Assembly (NCBI GenBank): GCA_024138025.1
Contig: JAMXBD010000011.1
Span: 2,963,501-3,027,500 of the forward strand
Source of the DNA: Combretum micranthum
Taxonomy: Eukaryota; Streptophyta; Magnoliopsida; Myrtales; Combretaceae
Length of the DNA: 64,000 bases
Direction of reading: 5' to 3'
Under the pieces are notes generated by a model. That model saw nothing but the letters and a program-made list of their open reading frames with translations. It was not told the origin of the DNA and did no database searches. Of the stretch, positions 11,143-21,720 are shown piece after piece. The position numbers and the translations under genes were made by a program. Numbering within the stretch: position 1 is the first letter of the stretch; each line of letters begins with the position of its first letter.

Positions 11143-13919
11143 TGAAATAGCCAAGAAATTCCTATTTTGCATGCTAGTATGATATTTGGATGATATATAT
11201 ATATATATTATATGTGTATGTTTAGTAATATAATTAAGGAATGTGTTATTTTATATATGATTAGTATTATGAAATTAATATTATTGTTTGATATCCATAA
11301 ATGTGTGAATAGTTTAATGAATGTGTGTGTCTTTTTGTAAATTAATATGCATGCATTATGTTTAGAATGTAATCAAATTGTTTTGAAGTTGCTTAATTCA
11401 TGACAGAAATTTTATGAATTTTTAAACCCACATTTTGAGCTCAAATTTAACTCAAATGCATTTGAAATTCACCCAAATTAAACCTAGGACAAATATACCC
11501 CTTAAAGGTAAGAATTGGATAACAAATTACTTTAATTGGACAAGATAAGTCCTCCTTTTTGGCAGCCATAATTTCCATACGAATTTCATCTTCTTTCTTT
11601 CTTTCTTTCTTTCCTTCTTTTATCAACCCAAAATTTTAAACCCTAAGCCAAGGTTTACTACAAGCTTAAGGATTTGAATAACATTCCAAGCCAAGATTCA
11701 CTCATGTGAGTTTAATACAATCTTTGTCTTTTAATTTATGTCTTATAATGTGTTGTTTGTAAATGTTAGGGTAGATAGGATTTTGAGATGATGTTTGGTA
11801 GGAGATTGGATTGATGCATGAATGATAGTTTGAATGGGATTATGTGATTATTGAAGGGGTAGTTTGCATCTCATAGGAATGTGGAAGTGTGGGAATGGGT
11901 ATTATAGAAAAATTGAAGAATGAGTAGTTGATATGTGAATTTGAAGTATGAATGGTGATTTGATAATTAGAGGTGAAATTCATGTTGTTAGGATAGTTTT
12001 AGAAAGTTTGGACTAAGTTTGGAAAAGTTTTGAGAATTGATCAAAATGTATAAAACAGGGGATTTCAAAAATCATTTTCGTATAGGCTAGATTTTGAACG
12101 TACGCCGGCATCTGGGGGTTCTACGCCGCCGGCGTAGAGGCGGTGTAGAAAGCCCACAGAATCAATTTTCCTAACGCCGTTTGCAACGCCGCCGGCTTTC
12201 ACTAGACGAGTGAATCGGCGTTCTTTCATCCATATTGTACCGGCTGTTTGAAATCAACGCCGCCGGCGTATGTGTCAAAGCTGCCTGCGTACCTATGTAA
12301 GCGGACGGCTTAGACTTCTCTGGATGTTTTTAAAACTTTGGGTTTTGGATTCAACGCCGGCTAAAGGCCGCCGGCGTAGGAAACATAGGCTGACGGCGTA
12401 CCCTTGAACACTGCCAGCGTTGGCAGTGTGAATTTTCAGGACATTGAACACCGGCTCAACGTCGCTGGCGTTGAGTGCCGGCGTATCCCCTGAGCTTTTG
12501 ATTTTTTTTTAAAGCTTTTTCTAAAATTTTCCAAAGTTTGTTATTCGAGTAATTATGTATTTATTAAGAGATCTAGGGTGATAGGGTGTTTAAATGCCTT
12601 ATTTTGACTTTGAATCAATTTATTTGGATTCTTGGATGAATTTATATTTTGAACTAGTCACTTAGAGTTTAAGCTAAGAGTGAATTTTAATATTGATTAA
12701 ACAGTGATAGATCCTCGCCCATTCGACTCCGTTAATTCCCGAGCTTTATCAGGTACGCAGTAATCTGCTTGTCTCTGCTAGGATAGGCATTTATAAAACT
12801 TAATTATATAATAAGAAAACTTAAAATGTGATTGTTGCTTGTGTTTTATGCCGTTAAAATCCAATTCCTACGCCAGGTCATGTATGAACCTAACGGCGAC
12901 CCCTCATGGTTTGATGAGTTTGGGATGGAAGTTGGTATCCGGTTCGGGGAGCGGCACCTTGCTCGGTTTGAGCACGGTATATCTAGGCGCTTAGGCCACT
13001 CCTGTCATTTGAGATGACTTTCATTAAGTGGTACGGCGGGTAGTCGACGGGGGGTATAGATCGGTGAAAATTTATTTAAACTTGGTAGGAAGTACCATAG
13101 TTTAGTTCAAACGTTTATGAGAATGGGTGAACTATATTTTATGATATGGACCGAGTATAAATAGAGCTAAGTAACGGCTATTAACCCTGGAGGAAGCTAC
13201 TTTTCTCTTTGACTTAACGATATCTAGGACGATATGAGTACCCGAACTACTTATATCAACCCCCTGAGCGTCCGAGTGTTACTCAGGTCCCTCGCGATCC
13301 CTGTTGTCCGGAGTTTGAATACTCCCGTGTTGATTGATTAATTAAAGATTAAAGAATAATTGAATGGATGTTGCATATTGCATTTAGACTAAGCTTGTGT
13401 GCTTCATCTCGCTTTTGTATTCGTTGCTGTGTACTAGGCCTCTGGCTCATTCTTTTAACAATTTCAGGTGATGACCTAGACGAGTCCTATGCGAGCATGG
13501 GTTATGGCTCCGATTTTGAGGACTTCTTGGAGGAGTATGAGGACTAGAGTTTGACCAGGACTGGACGGAACCATTCTTTTTGTAATAAACTAGATAGTTA
13601 GTTAGAATGGATGTTTGTAAAGCTTTGTTAAGCTTTATATTTTGTTATTTTATTTAAGGCTTGTAAGAAGCCTGTGGATGTAATATATGTATGTATATAT
13701 CTAGCTTGATCTGCCTTTGTTTGAAGTTGTATATATATATGTTAATATGTTTTGAAAAGCTACTAAGTAATTATTTCTAAAATGATTTATTCCTTAAGAT
13801 TAGGTGAACAATTCATCAAACAATCCTTTTAAGACAACCTTGCATATAATTCTGCAGATTATATGCGGTTGGGGAACTGCTATTGCTTATTTCAACTAGG
13901 GGTAATAGGGGTCCTTACA
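11143..13919 (+). repeat. 5' LTR of Tekay-type element
   Basis: TGAAATAGCC...GGTCCTTACA. Includes a TTTC microsatellite near 11600 and a GC-rich palindromic island (12100-12490). Ends immediately before the primer-binding site. Confidence 0.95.
12100..12490. repeat. GC-rich palindrome island (CGCCGGCG type), 5' LTR
   Basis: About ten occurrences of CGCCGGC/GCCGGCGTA variants within 390 bp, many self-complementary (for example ACGCCGCCGGCGTA near 12122, 12259 and 12368). Sharply GC-rich against AT-rich surroundings. Confidence 0.9.
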
Positions 13920-13921
13920 GT

Positions 13922-13933
13922 TGGTATCAGAGC
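13922..13933 (+). promoter_or_regulatory. Primer-binding site (initiator tRNA-Met)
   Basis: TGGTATCAGAGC, three bases after the LTR end at 13919, the standard plant chromovirus primer site. Confidence 0.9.
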
Positions 13934-14203
13934 ATAGTTTGATTAATTGTTTGCCTAATTAAAATGATTTGTTTGCGACTTGACTTAGACACAAATAGGT
14001 AGAATAGGATGAGCATAGTTGCTAAGTTGCTTGAATGCTTGTGTTTGTTTGTTTCTTGAATGTTTTGTGCTTATTGCTTGCCTTATTGCTTGACGGATTG
14101 TTTGTTATGATGTGTGATTGTGAATGCTAATTAATAGGTTGAATGTGTGACTTGAATGCATATACCTGTATGTGTGTTGAATGTATTGTGTATGGCTATT
14201 AAG

Positions 14204-16363
14204 ATGGACAGGTTAAGAAGATCTACTAGACAGCAATCAGATAGGGAAAGCATGCCACCGCCACAGTCTTCATCTACATCTGCTCCTACATCATCTTCTA
14301 CCCCAAGTAATGAGACCACTCCATCTCCAGCATCGGCTTCTGCTTCTCAGATTCCTTTACCGACTCCGATTCCGCCACCACCACCTATGCCGCCTATTCC
14401 TCCTATGCCACAGATGCCTACAGGTGATCCGAATTCCATGTATGGCATGATGAGAGATATGATGGCGATGATGCAACAATATCAGGTGATGATGTCCCAG
14501 CAGACACAGTACTTCATGCAGCAAGGTAATCAACCTGGAGTGAGACTTAATGAAGCACCACCTGTGATTGATCAAGCTAATCAGATTAAGTTACATGACT
14601 TCAGTAAGATGGTTCCAGAGTTTGATGGAACGAGCATTGATCCGACAGTGGCTGAGAACTGGATAGAAGAATTAGAGAAGACATTTGCCGCCAGTAGTAC
14701 TCCTGAAGATAAGAAAGTGAGCTTAGCAGTTTACATGATGAAGAGAGAGGCTTATAACTGGTGGAGACTAGCTAGTGGAAATTTGCAACAACCCATCTCT
14801 TGGATTACATTCAAGGATACCTTCTTCACTAAGTACTTCCCGAATTCAGTACGAGAGAGGATGATTTCTGATTGGTTGAACTTGAGACAAGGAAGCAAGA
14901 CCATAGATGAGTACCATGGAGAGTTTTGCAGGTTGCTACGCTTTGCTGGAGGAGATTATCGTGATGAGAGGATGAAGGTTCAGAAGTTTCAGAACGGTTT
15001 GAATGAAGAGATTCAGAATGAAGTGAAGAAGTTCGAATTGCACACTCTATCAGATTTAGTTGCCAAAGCTTTGTTGATGGAACAGATAAATAATGATAGT
15101 CGAGTTAGGAGAGCCCGAAGAGCTGCTTTCATGGGGAAGAGACCTGCTCCAGCCACATCTTATGGCGGTTATCAAGGTGTTAGCAAAGGAGGCTATTATC
15201 AAAACCGAGGAAAGAGACCTTACCTGGGAAAACAAGGAGGTCAGAAATCAACATCTAAGGCTTCTACACCAGTGTTTGAGAAGAAATGCCCTAGATGCTA
15301 TGGTCCTCATGAAGAGACAACTTGTAAGTGGACTCCCGGAGCGTGCTTCTCATGTGGTCAAGTTGGGCATAAATACACAGAGTGTCAGAATCCCAAGCTA
15401 CCACCAGTGTTTTGTGCTTATTGTAAGCAAAGAGGGCATCATATTTCCAATTGCAAAGATCGACCTGATGTTAAAAAGGGAATGAATGTGGAAAAAGGGA
15501 AGACAAATGCTAGAGTTTTCACCCTACAGCAAGTTGAAGATACGCCTGCAGTAGACACCTTGGCAGGTATTCTGAATGTGTGTGATAGGAATGCTTATGT
15601 GTTGATTGATACAGGGGCGACTCATGCATGTATTTCTGAGAATTTCATGAACGATTGTAATCTTGCTTCTGAAGTGTTGAGTGATCGTGTTATGTGTGTA
15701 ACTACTCCGTTAGTGATTGAAAATAGGCATCCATGTGTGTGTAAGAATGTGAATGTGATGATTTCTGATGTGAGCATGCCTATTGATATGATAGTGTTAC
15801 CTTTATCTGATTTTGATGTAATATTGGGAATGAATTGGCTAAATCATTATAAGGTCGCTATCGATTGTAGTAGAGCGGAGTTGAGTTTTGATTTGGATGA
15901 AGGAAGGTTTTCATATATATTAGAGAGGTTAAGACCTAAGAGTATGAAGTTCATGGAGTTGTGGGAGAAACCGGTTATAGCAGCTATGAGTATGGAGGAA
16001 GTAGATATCAACATGGTGCCAGTTGTGAATGGGTTTGTGGATGTATTTCCTGAGAAGTTACCTGGATTACCACCTGATAGAGAGATAGAGTTTGGAATTG
16101 AAGTGTTACCAGGAACGGTACCTATCTCTAAAGCTCCATACAGAATGGCTCCAGCCGAGTTGAAAGAGTTGAAGTTGCAATTGCAAGAATTGCAAGACTT
16201 GGGTTTTATTAGACCAAGCATATCCCCGTGGGGTGCTCCAGTGCTTTTTGTCAAGAAGAAGGATGAGAGTTTGCGTATGTGTATTGACTACAGAGAATTG
16301 AACCGGGTTACTATCAAGAATAAGTATCCTTTGCCACGGATTGACGATCTGTTTGATCATTGA
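14204..16363 (+). CDS. Gag-protease-RT(N-terminal) polyprotein, frame ends early
   Basis: First open segment of the retrotransposon polyprotein. I prefer ATG 14204 ([10 protein letters not shown], typical chromovirus gag start) over 14156. Domains: proline/methionine-rich N-terminus; gag core about residues 145-290 ([36 protein letters not shown]); three zinc knuckles from residue 362, the first one residue short (C-x2-C-x3-H-x4-C), the next two canonical; retropepsin active site DTG at 15608-15616 (residues 469-471) with ILGMNWL downstream; then the start of reverse transcriptase, including [15 protein letters not shown] and CIDYRELN. A one-base loss at about 16355, just before the expected [10 protein letters not shown], ends the frame at TGA. 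Confidence 0.9.
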   Translation: MDRLRRSTRQQSDRESMPPPQSSSTSAPTSSSTPSNETTPSPASASASQIPLPTPIPPPPPMPPIPPMPQMPTGDPNSMYGMMRDMMAMMQQYQVMMSQQTQYFMQQGNQPGVRLNEAPPVIDQANQIKLHDFSKMVPEFDGTSIDPTVAENWIEELEKTFAASSTPEDKKVSLAVYMMKREAYNWWRLASGNLQQPISWITFKDTFFTKYFPNSVRERMISDWLNLRQGSKTIDEYHGEFCRLLRFAGGDYRDERMKVQKFQNGLNEEIQNEVKKFELHTLSDLVAKALLMEQINNDSRVRRARRAAFMGKRPAPATSYGGYQGVSKGGYYQNRGKRPYLGKQGGQKSTSKASTPVFEKKCPRCYGPHEETTCKWTPGACFSCGQVGHKYTECQNPKLPPVFCAYCKQRGHHISNCKDRPDVKKGMNVEKGKTNARVFTLQQVEDTPAVDTLAGILNVCDRNAYVLIDTGATHACISENFMNDCNLASEVLSDRVMCVTTPLVIENRHPCVCKNVNVMISDVSMPIDMIVLPLSDFDVILGMNWLNHYKVAIDCSRAELSFDLDEGRFSYILERLRPKSMKFMELWEKPVIAAMSMEEVDINMVPVVNGFVDVFPEKLPGLPPDREIEFGIEVLPGTVPISKAPYRMAPAELKELKLQLQELQDLGFIRPSISPWGAPVLFVKKKDESLRMCIDYRELNRVTIKNKYPLPRIDDLFDH

Positions 16364-17538
16364 AGGGAGCAACTGTGTTTTCTAAGATCGACTTGAGATC
16401 AGGATACTATCAGCTTAAGATTAAATCTCAAGACATTCAGAAGACAGCTTTCAGAACCAGATATGGACACTTCGAATTTTTAGTGATGCCTTTCGGGTTA
16501 ACCAATGCACCAGCTGCATTTATGGACTTGATGAATAGAGTCTTCAAGGATTATTTGGATTCATTTGTCATAGTCTTCATTGACGATATCTTGATCTATT
16601 CCCGAAGCAAAGAAGAGCATCAAGAGCATTTGAGACTTGTGTTACAAAGGCTTCGAGAGAAGAAACTATATGCCAAGTTTAACAAGTGTCAGTTTTGGTT
16701 AGAGGAGATATCTTTTCTTGGACATATTATTTCAAAAGAAGGAGTCTCAGTTGATCCAACGAAGATTGAGGCGATTCTCAAGTGGACAAGGCCTACAACG
16801 GTGAGTGAAATCAGAAGCTTTCTTGGATTAGCTGGATATTATCGAAGATTTGTGGAAGGATTCTCAAAGATTGCATCTCCATTAACCCGATTGACCCGAA
16901 AGAATGTTAGGTTTGAATGGGATGATAGATGTGAGAAGAGCTTTGAAGAGTTGAAGGAGAGATTGATATCGGCTCCTATCTTGGCGCTACCAGTCCATGG
17001 AAAGGAATTCATAGTCTTCAGTGATGCATCTATTCAAGGACTCGGTTGTGTGCTTATGCAAGACGGGAGAGTTATAGCTTATGCTTCCAGACAGTTGAAA
17101 CCACATGAAAAGAATTATCCAGTACACGATTTAGAGTTAGCAGCTGTTATACTTGCACTGAAATTGTGGAGACATTATTTGTTTGGAGAGAAGTGTAAGA
17201 TCTATACGGACCACAAGAGTTTAAAGTACATCTTCACACAGAAAGAACTCAATATGAGACAGAGAAGATGGCTTGAACTACTTAAGGATTATGACGTGGA
17301 GATCCTCTACCATCCCGGGAAAGCTAATGTAGTAGCGGATGCGCTTAGTAGAAAGAAACATGAAGACATTGCTACTTTGCTTTCTAGCCAAAAGGAGATC
17401 CAGATAGAGTTCATGAAGCTAGATCTTGAAGTCACTGTGGAGCAAGTAGATGTGATGTTAGTCAACTGTCTTTGCAACCAACAATTCTGGATAGAATTAA
17501 ACAAGCTCAAGAGGAAGACGATGAAACCAAAGGAATAA
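16360..17538 (+). CDS. Reverse transcriptase core and RNase H segment
   Basis: Continuation of pol in the next frame. The displayed ATG is incidental, since the natural product would be read through from gag. The catalytic RT motif FIDD is intact (Asp pair at 16582-16587) after [12 protein letters not shown]. The connection and RNase H follow: [26 protein letters not shown] and VVADALSRK, with the expected acidic residues. The correct frame is lost at about 17465-17500 and the ORF ends with unrelated residues at 17538. A short in-between frame (about 17502-17570, EEDDETKG) bridges to the integrase. Confidence 0.9.
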   Translation: MKGATVFSKIDLRSGYYQLKIKSQDIQKTAFRTRYGHFEFLVMPFGLTNAPAAFMDLMNRVFKDYLDSFVIVFIDDILIYSRSKEEHQEHLRLVLQRLREKKLYAKFNKCQFWLEEISFLGHIISKEGVSVDPTKIEAILKWTRPTTVSEIRSFLGLAGYYRRFVEGFSKIASPLTRLTRKNVRFEWDDRCEKSFEELKERLISAPILALPVHGKEFIVFSDASIQGLGCVLMQDGRVIAYASRQLKPHEKNYPVHDLELAAVILALKLWRHYLFGEKCKIYTDHKSLKYIFTQKELNMRQRRWLELLKDYDVEILYHPGKANVVADALSRKKHEDIATLLSSQKEIQIEFMKLDLEVTVEQVDVMLVNCLCNQQFWIELNKLKRKTMKPKE

Positions 17539-17581
17539 AGGATTCTATAAGGATTGGGAAAAGGAAAGAATTAAGATTGAT

Positions 17582-18739
17582 ATGGATGGTGTTGTGAGAT
17601 ATGGGAATCGACTATTTGTGCCATGTGGGTTAAGAGAAGAAGTCATGAAGGAAGCCCATTCCTCTCCATATTCGATTCACCCCGGAAGTACAAAAATGTA
17701 TAAGGATCTAAAAAGAAATTATTGGTGGGAAGGTTTAAAGAGGGATGTAGCTCAATATGTCTCTAAGTGTATGGTTTGTCAACAAGTAAAGATTGAACAT
17801 CAACGGCCCGGAGGAGAACTTCAACCTTTGTCAGTGCCTGAATGGAAATGGGAAGACATTACCATGGATTTTGTATCGGCTTTACCCAAAACCATAACCA
17901 AGTATGAAGTTGTTTGGGTTATCGTGGATAGATTGACAAAGTCGGCTCATTTCATACCATTAAGAGTTGGAGAATCATTGGAGAAGATGGCACATACCTA
18001 TATCAAAGAGATAGTGAGATTGCATGGTATTCCAAAGACGATCACTTCAGATAGGGATTCACGCTTTGTCAGCAGATTTTGGAAGAGTCTACATACTGCT
18101 TTGGGTACACAGCTTCAGTTTAGCACGGCATTTCATCCTCAGACAGACGGGCAATCTGAAAGAACGATCCAGATCTTGGAAGATATGTTAAGAGCATGTG
18201 CCTTAGACTTTGGCAATAGATGGGATACATATTTGCCACTCATAGAGTTTTCTTACAACAATAGCTTCCAAGCAACGATTCAGATGGCGCCTTATGAAGC
18301 ACTGTATGGTAGGAAGTGCAGATCCCCAATACATTGGGATGAAGTTGGTGAAAGAACAGTTTTGGGTCCTGAGTTAGTACAGCAAGCGGTTGACAAGATC
18401 CGAGTGATTAAGCAGAGAATGAAGACGGCTCAAGATCGGTATAAGAGCTATGCTGACATGAGGAGAAGACCATTGGAATTCGAAGTTGGTGACCATGTAT
18501 TCCTTAAGATCTCACCAACAAAAGGAGTGATTAGATTTGGGGTTAAAGGAAAGTTGAATCCAAGATATATAGGTCCATATGAAGTTTTGGAAAGAATCGG
18601 ACCATTAGCTTACCGACTAGCTTTACCCCGAATTTGTCCGAAGTTCACGATGTGTTTCATGTGTCACAGCTCAGAAAGTGTGTATCGGATCCTGAAGCTA
18701 TCGTCTCTACTCATCAACCCGAGATTCAACCCGACTTAA
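17582..18739 (+). CDS. Integrase segment of Tekay-type pol
   Basis: Inserts element cDNA into the genome in intact relatives. Visible parts: the HHCC zinc domain (AHSSPYSIHPG ... CMVCQQVK), then the catalytic core with TMDFVSALP, TSDRDSRF and HPQTDGQSERT supplying the D, D and E residues, then the SH3-like C-terminal GDHVFLKISPTKG and YIGPYEVLERIG. All key residues are present. The frame shifts at about 18640, leaving a short non-homologous tail. The start at 17582 is only the first ATG after an upstream frameshift, not a true initiation site. Confidence 0.9.
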   Translation: MDGVVRYGNRLFVPCGLREEVMKEAHSSPYSIHPGSTKMYKDLKRNYWWEGLKRDVAQYVSKCMVCQQVKIEHQRPGGELQPLSVPEWKWEDITMDFVSALPKTITKYEVVWVIVDRLTKSAHFIPLRVGESLEKMAHTYIKEIVRLHGIPKTITSDRDSRFVSRFWKSLHTALGTQLQFSTAFHPQTDGQSERTIQILEDMLRACALDFGNRWDTYLPLIEFSYNNSFQATIQMAPYEALYGRKCRSPIHWDEVGERTVLGPELVQQAVDKIRVIKQRMKTAQDRYKSYADMRRRPLEFEVGDHVFLKISPTKGVIRFGVKGKLNPRYIGPYEVLERIGPLAYRLALPRICPKFTMCFMCHSSESVYRILKLSSLLINPRFNPT

Positions 18740-18906
18740 GCACAATTGAGAAACCTATTAAGATCTTGGACAAGATTGACAAGGTATTGAGAAAGAAACT
18801 AATTCCTTTTGTCAAAGTTTTGTGGTCAGGTCAAAGCGAAAGAGAGGCGACTTAGGAACCCGAAGATGAGATGAGACAGAAGTATCCTGAGTTGTTTGAG
18901 CAATGA
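18634..18906 (+). pseudogene. Integrase tail with type-II chromodomain-like end
   Basis: Resumes the integrase frame: SEVHDVFHVSQLRKCV, then IKILDKIDKVLRKKLIPFVKVLW, the divergent chromodomain-like tail that marks the Tekay/Del lineage and is thought to target integration. A TAG at 18853-18855 stands where relatives have tryptophan. Beyond it EPEDEMRQKYPELFEQ continues to a TGA at 18904-18906, so the natural C-terminus is present but cut off. Confidence 0.85.
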
Positions 18907-18941
18907 TTAAGGTAGGATAAGTTTCGAAGACGAAACTTTTT

Positions 18942-18955
18942 GAAGGAGGGGAGAA
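18942..18955 (+). promoter_or_regulatory. Polypurine tract of Tekay-type element
   Basis: GAAGGAGGGGAGAA directly abutting the 3' LTR start (18956), the plus-strand primer site. Confidence 0.9.
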
Positions 18956-21715
18956 TGAAATAGCCAAGAAATTCCTATATTGCATGCTAGTATGATATTT
19001 GGATGATATATATATGTGTGTATGTTTAGTAATATAATTAAGGAATGTGTTATTTTATATATGATTAGTATTATGAAATTAATATTATTGTTTGATATCC
19101 ATAAATGTGTGAATAGTTTAATGAATGTGTGTGTCTTTTTGTAAATTAATATGCATGCATTATGTTTAGAATGTAATCAAATTGTTTTGAAGTTGCTTAA
19201 TTCATGACAGAAATTTTGTGAATTTTTAAACCCACATTTTGAGCTCAAATTTAACTCAAATGCATTTGAAATTCCCAAATTAAACCTAGGACAAATATAC
19301 CCCTTAAAGGTAAGATTTGGATAACAAATTACTCTAATTGGACAAGATAAGTCCTCCTTTTTGGCAGCCATAATTTCCATACGAATTTCATCTTCTTTCT
19401 TTTCTTTCTTTCTTCTTTTATCAATCCAAAATTTTGAACCCTAAGCCAAGGTTTACTACAAGCTTAAGGATTTGAATAACATTCCAAGCCAAGATTCACT
19501 CATGTGAGTTTAATGCAATCTTTGTCTTTTAATTTATGTCTTATAATGTGTTGTTTGTAAATGTTAGGGTAGATAGGATTTTGAGATGATGTTTGGTAGG
19601 AGATTGGATTGATGCATGAATGATAGTTTGAATGGGATTATGTGATTATTGAAGGGGTAGTTTGCATCTCATAGGAATGTGGAAGTGTGGGAATGGGTAT
19701 TATAGAAAAATTGAAGAATGAGTAGTTGATATGTGAATTTGAAGTATAAATGGTGATTTGATAATTAGAGGTGAAATTCATGTTATTAGGATAGTATGTT
19801 GAACAAGCTTTAGAAAGTTTGGACTAAGTTTGGAAAAGTTTTGAGAATTGATCAAAATGTATAAAACAGGGGATTTCAAAAATCATTTTCGTATAGGCTA
19901 GATTTTGAACGTACGCCGGCATCTGGGGATTCTACGCCGCCGGCGTAGAGGCGGTGTAGAAAGCCCACATAATCAATTTTCCTAACGCTGTTTGCAATGC
20001 CATCGGCTTTCACTAGATGAGTGAATCGGCGTTCTTTCATCCATATTGTACGCCGGCTGTTTGAAATCAACGCCGCCGGCGTATGTGTCAAAGCTGCCTG
20101 CGTACCCATGTAAGCGGACGGCTTAGACTTCTCTGGATGTTTTTAAAACTTTGGGTTTTGGATTCAACGCCGGCTAAAGGCCGCCGGCGTGGGAAACATA
20201 GGCTGACGGCGTACCCTTGAACACTGCCAGCGTTGGCAGTGTGAATTTTTAGGACATTGAACACCGGCTCAACGTCGCCGGCGTTGAGTGCCGGCGTATC
20301 CCCTGAGCTTTTGATTTTTTTTTAAAGCTTTTTCTAAAATTTTCCAAAGTTTGTTAGTAGTAATTATGTATTTATTAAGAGATCTAGGGTGATAGGGTGT
20401 TTAAATGCCTTATTTGACTTTGAATCAATTTATTTGGATTCTTGGATGAATTTATATTTTGAACTAGTCACTTAGAGTTTAAGCTAAGAGTGAATTTTAA
20501 TATTGATTAAACAGTGATAGATCCTCGCCCATTCGACTCCGTTAATTCCCGAGCTTTATCAGGTACGCAGTAACCTACTTGTCTCTGCTAGGATAGGCAT
20601 TTATAAAACTTAATTATATAATAAGAAAACTTAAAATGTGATTGTTGCTTGTGTTTTATGCCGTTAAAATCCAATTCCTACCAGGTCATGTATGAACCTA
20701 ACGGCGACCCTCATGGTTTGATGAGTTTGGGATGGAAGTTGGTATCCGGTTCGGGGAGCGGTACCTTGCTCGGTTTGAGCACGGTATATCTAGGCTTAGG
20801 CCACTCCTGTCATTTGAGATGACTTTCATTAAGTGGTACGGCGGGGTAGTCGACGGGGGGTATAGATCGGTGAAAATTTATTTAAACTTGGTAGGAAGTA
20901 CCATAGTTTAGTTCAAACGTTTATGAGAACGGGTGAACTATATTTTATGATATGGACGAGTATAAATAGAGCTAAGTAACGGCTATTAACCTGGAGGAAG
21001 CTACTTTTCTCTTTGACTTAACGATATCTAGGACGGTATGAGTACCCGAACTACTTATATCAACCCCTGAGCGTCTGAGTGTTACTCAGGTCCCCTCGCG
21101 ATCCCTGTTGTCCGGAGTTTGAATACTCCCGTGTTGATTGATTAATTAAAGATTAAAGAATAATTGAATGGATGTTGCATATTGCATTTAGACTAAGCTT
21201 GTGTGCTTCATCTCGCTTTTGTATTCGTTGCTGTGTACTAGGCCTCTGGCTCATTCTTTTAACAATTTCAGGTGATGACCTAGACGAGTCCTATGCGAGC
21301 ATGGGTTATGGCTCCGATTTTGAGGACTTCTTGAGGAGTATGAGGACTAGAGTTTGACCAGGACTGGACGGAACCATTCTTTTTGTAATAGATAGTTAGT
21401 TAGAATGGATGTTTGTAAAGCTTTGTTAAGCTTTATATTTTGTTATTTTATTTAAGGCTTGTAAGAAGCCTGTGGATGTAATATATGTATGTATATATCT
21501 AGCTTGATCTGCCTTGTTTGAAGTTGTGTATATATATGTTAATATGTTTTGAAAAGCTACTAAGTAATTTTTCAAAATGATGTATTCCTTAAGATTAGGT
21601 GAACAATTCATCAAACAATCCTTTTAAGACAACCTTGCATATAATTCTGCAGATTATATGTGGTTGGGGAACTGCTATTGCTTATTTCAACTTGGGGTAA
21701 TAGTGGGTCCTTACA
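18956..21715 (+). repeat. 3' LTR of Tekay-type element
   Basis: Same ends and order of landmarks as the 5' LTR. Differences are scattered, for example a shortened AT microsatellite near 19010, a short insertion near 19797 and small indels near 20350 and 21390. Confidence 0.95.
19905..20295. repeat. GC-rich palindrome island, 3' LTR
   Basis: Counterpart of 12100-12490. A few CG sites differ between the two, mostly C-to-T or G-to-A (for example CGCCGTTTGCAACGCC versus CGCTGTTTGCAATGCC). Confidence 0.9.
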
Positions 21716-21720
21716 TTTAT
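21716..21720. repeat. Target-site duplication TTTAT, right copy
   Basis: Matches 11138-11142 exactly. Element A's LTR text resumes here. Confidence 0.95.

Larger units (their letters stand above)
11143..21715 (+). mobile_element. Nearly complete Tekay-type chromovirus, 10.6 kb
   Basis: Structure is complete: perfect 5-bp TTTAT duplication, two long LTRs (2,777 and 2,760 bp) with TG..CA ends, primer site complementary to initiator tRNA-Met, gag-pro-RT-RNaseH-integrase in Ty3/gypsy order, chromodomain-like tail and a polypurine tract next to the 3' LTR. The LTRs differ only by scattered substitutions and short indels, so insertion is recent compared with neighbouring elements. The polyprotein frame is broken by four frameshifts and one stop, so this copy cannot encode a complete product. 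It sits inside element A's 5' LTR, same strand. Confidence 0.95.

Noticed and set aside
12832..13017. 61-codon ORF in the 5' LTR (and the ORF at 21172-21357 in the 3' LTR)
   Set aside because: Each lies inside an LTR and the equivalent frame is broken in the other LTR copy.
13920..13940. tRNA-like sequence near the LTR end
   Set aside because: Only the 12-base primer-binding complement of a tRNA 3' end. No tRNA fold or body.
15847..16254. 135-codon antisense ORF over the Tekay gag-pol
   Set aside because: Shadow of the real pol frame on the plus strand.
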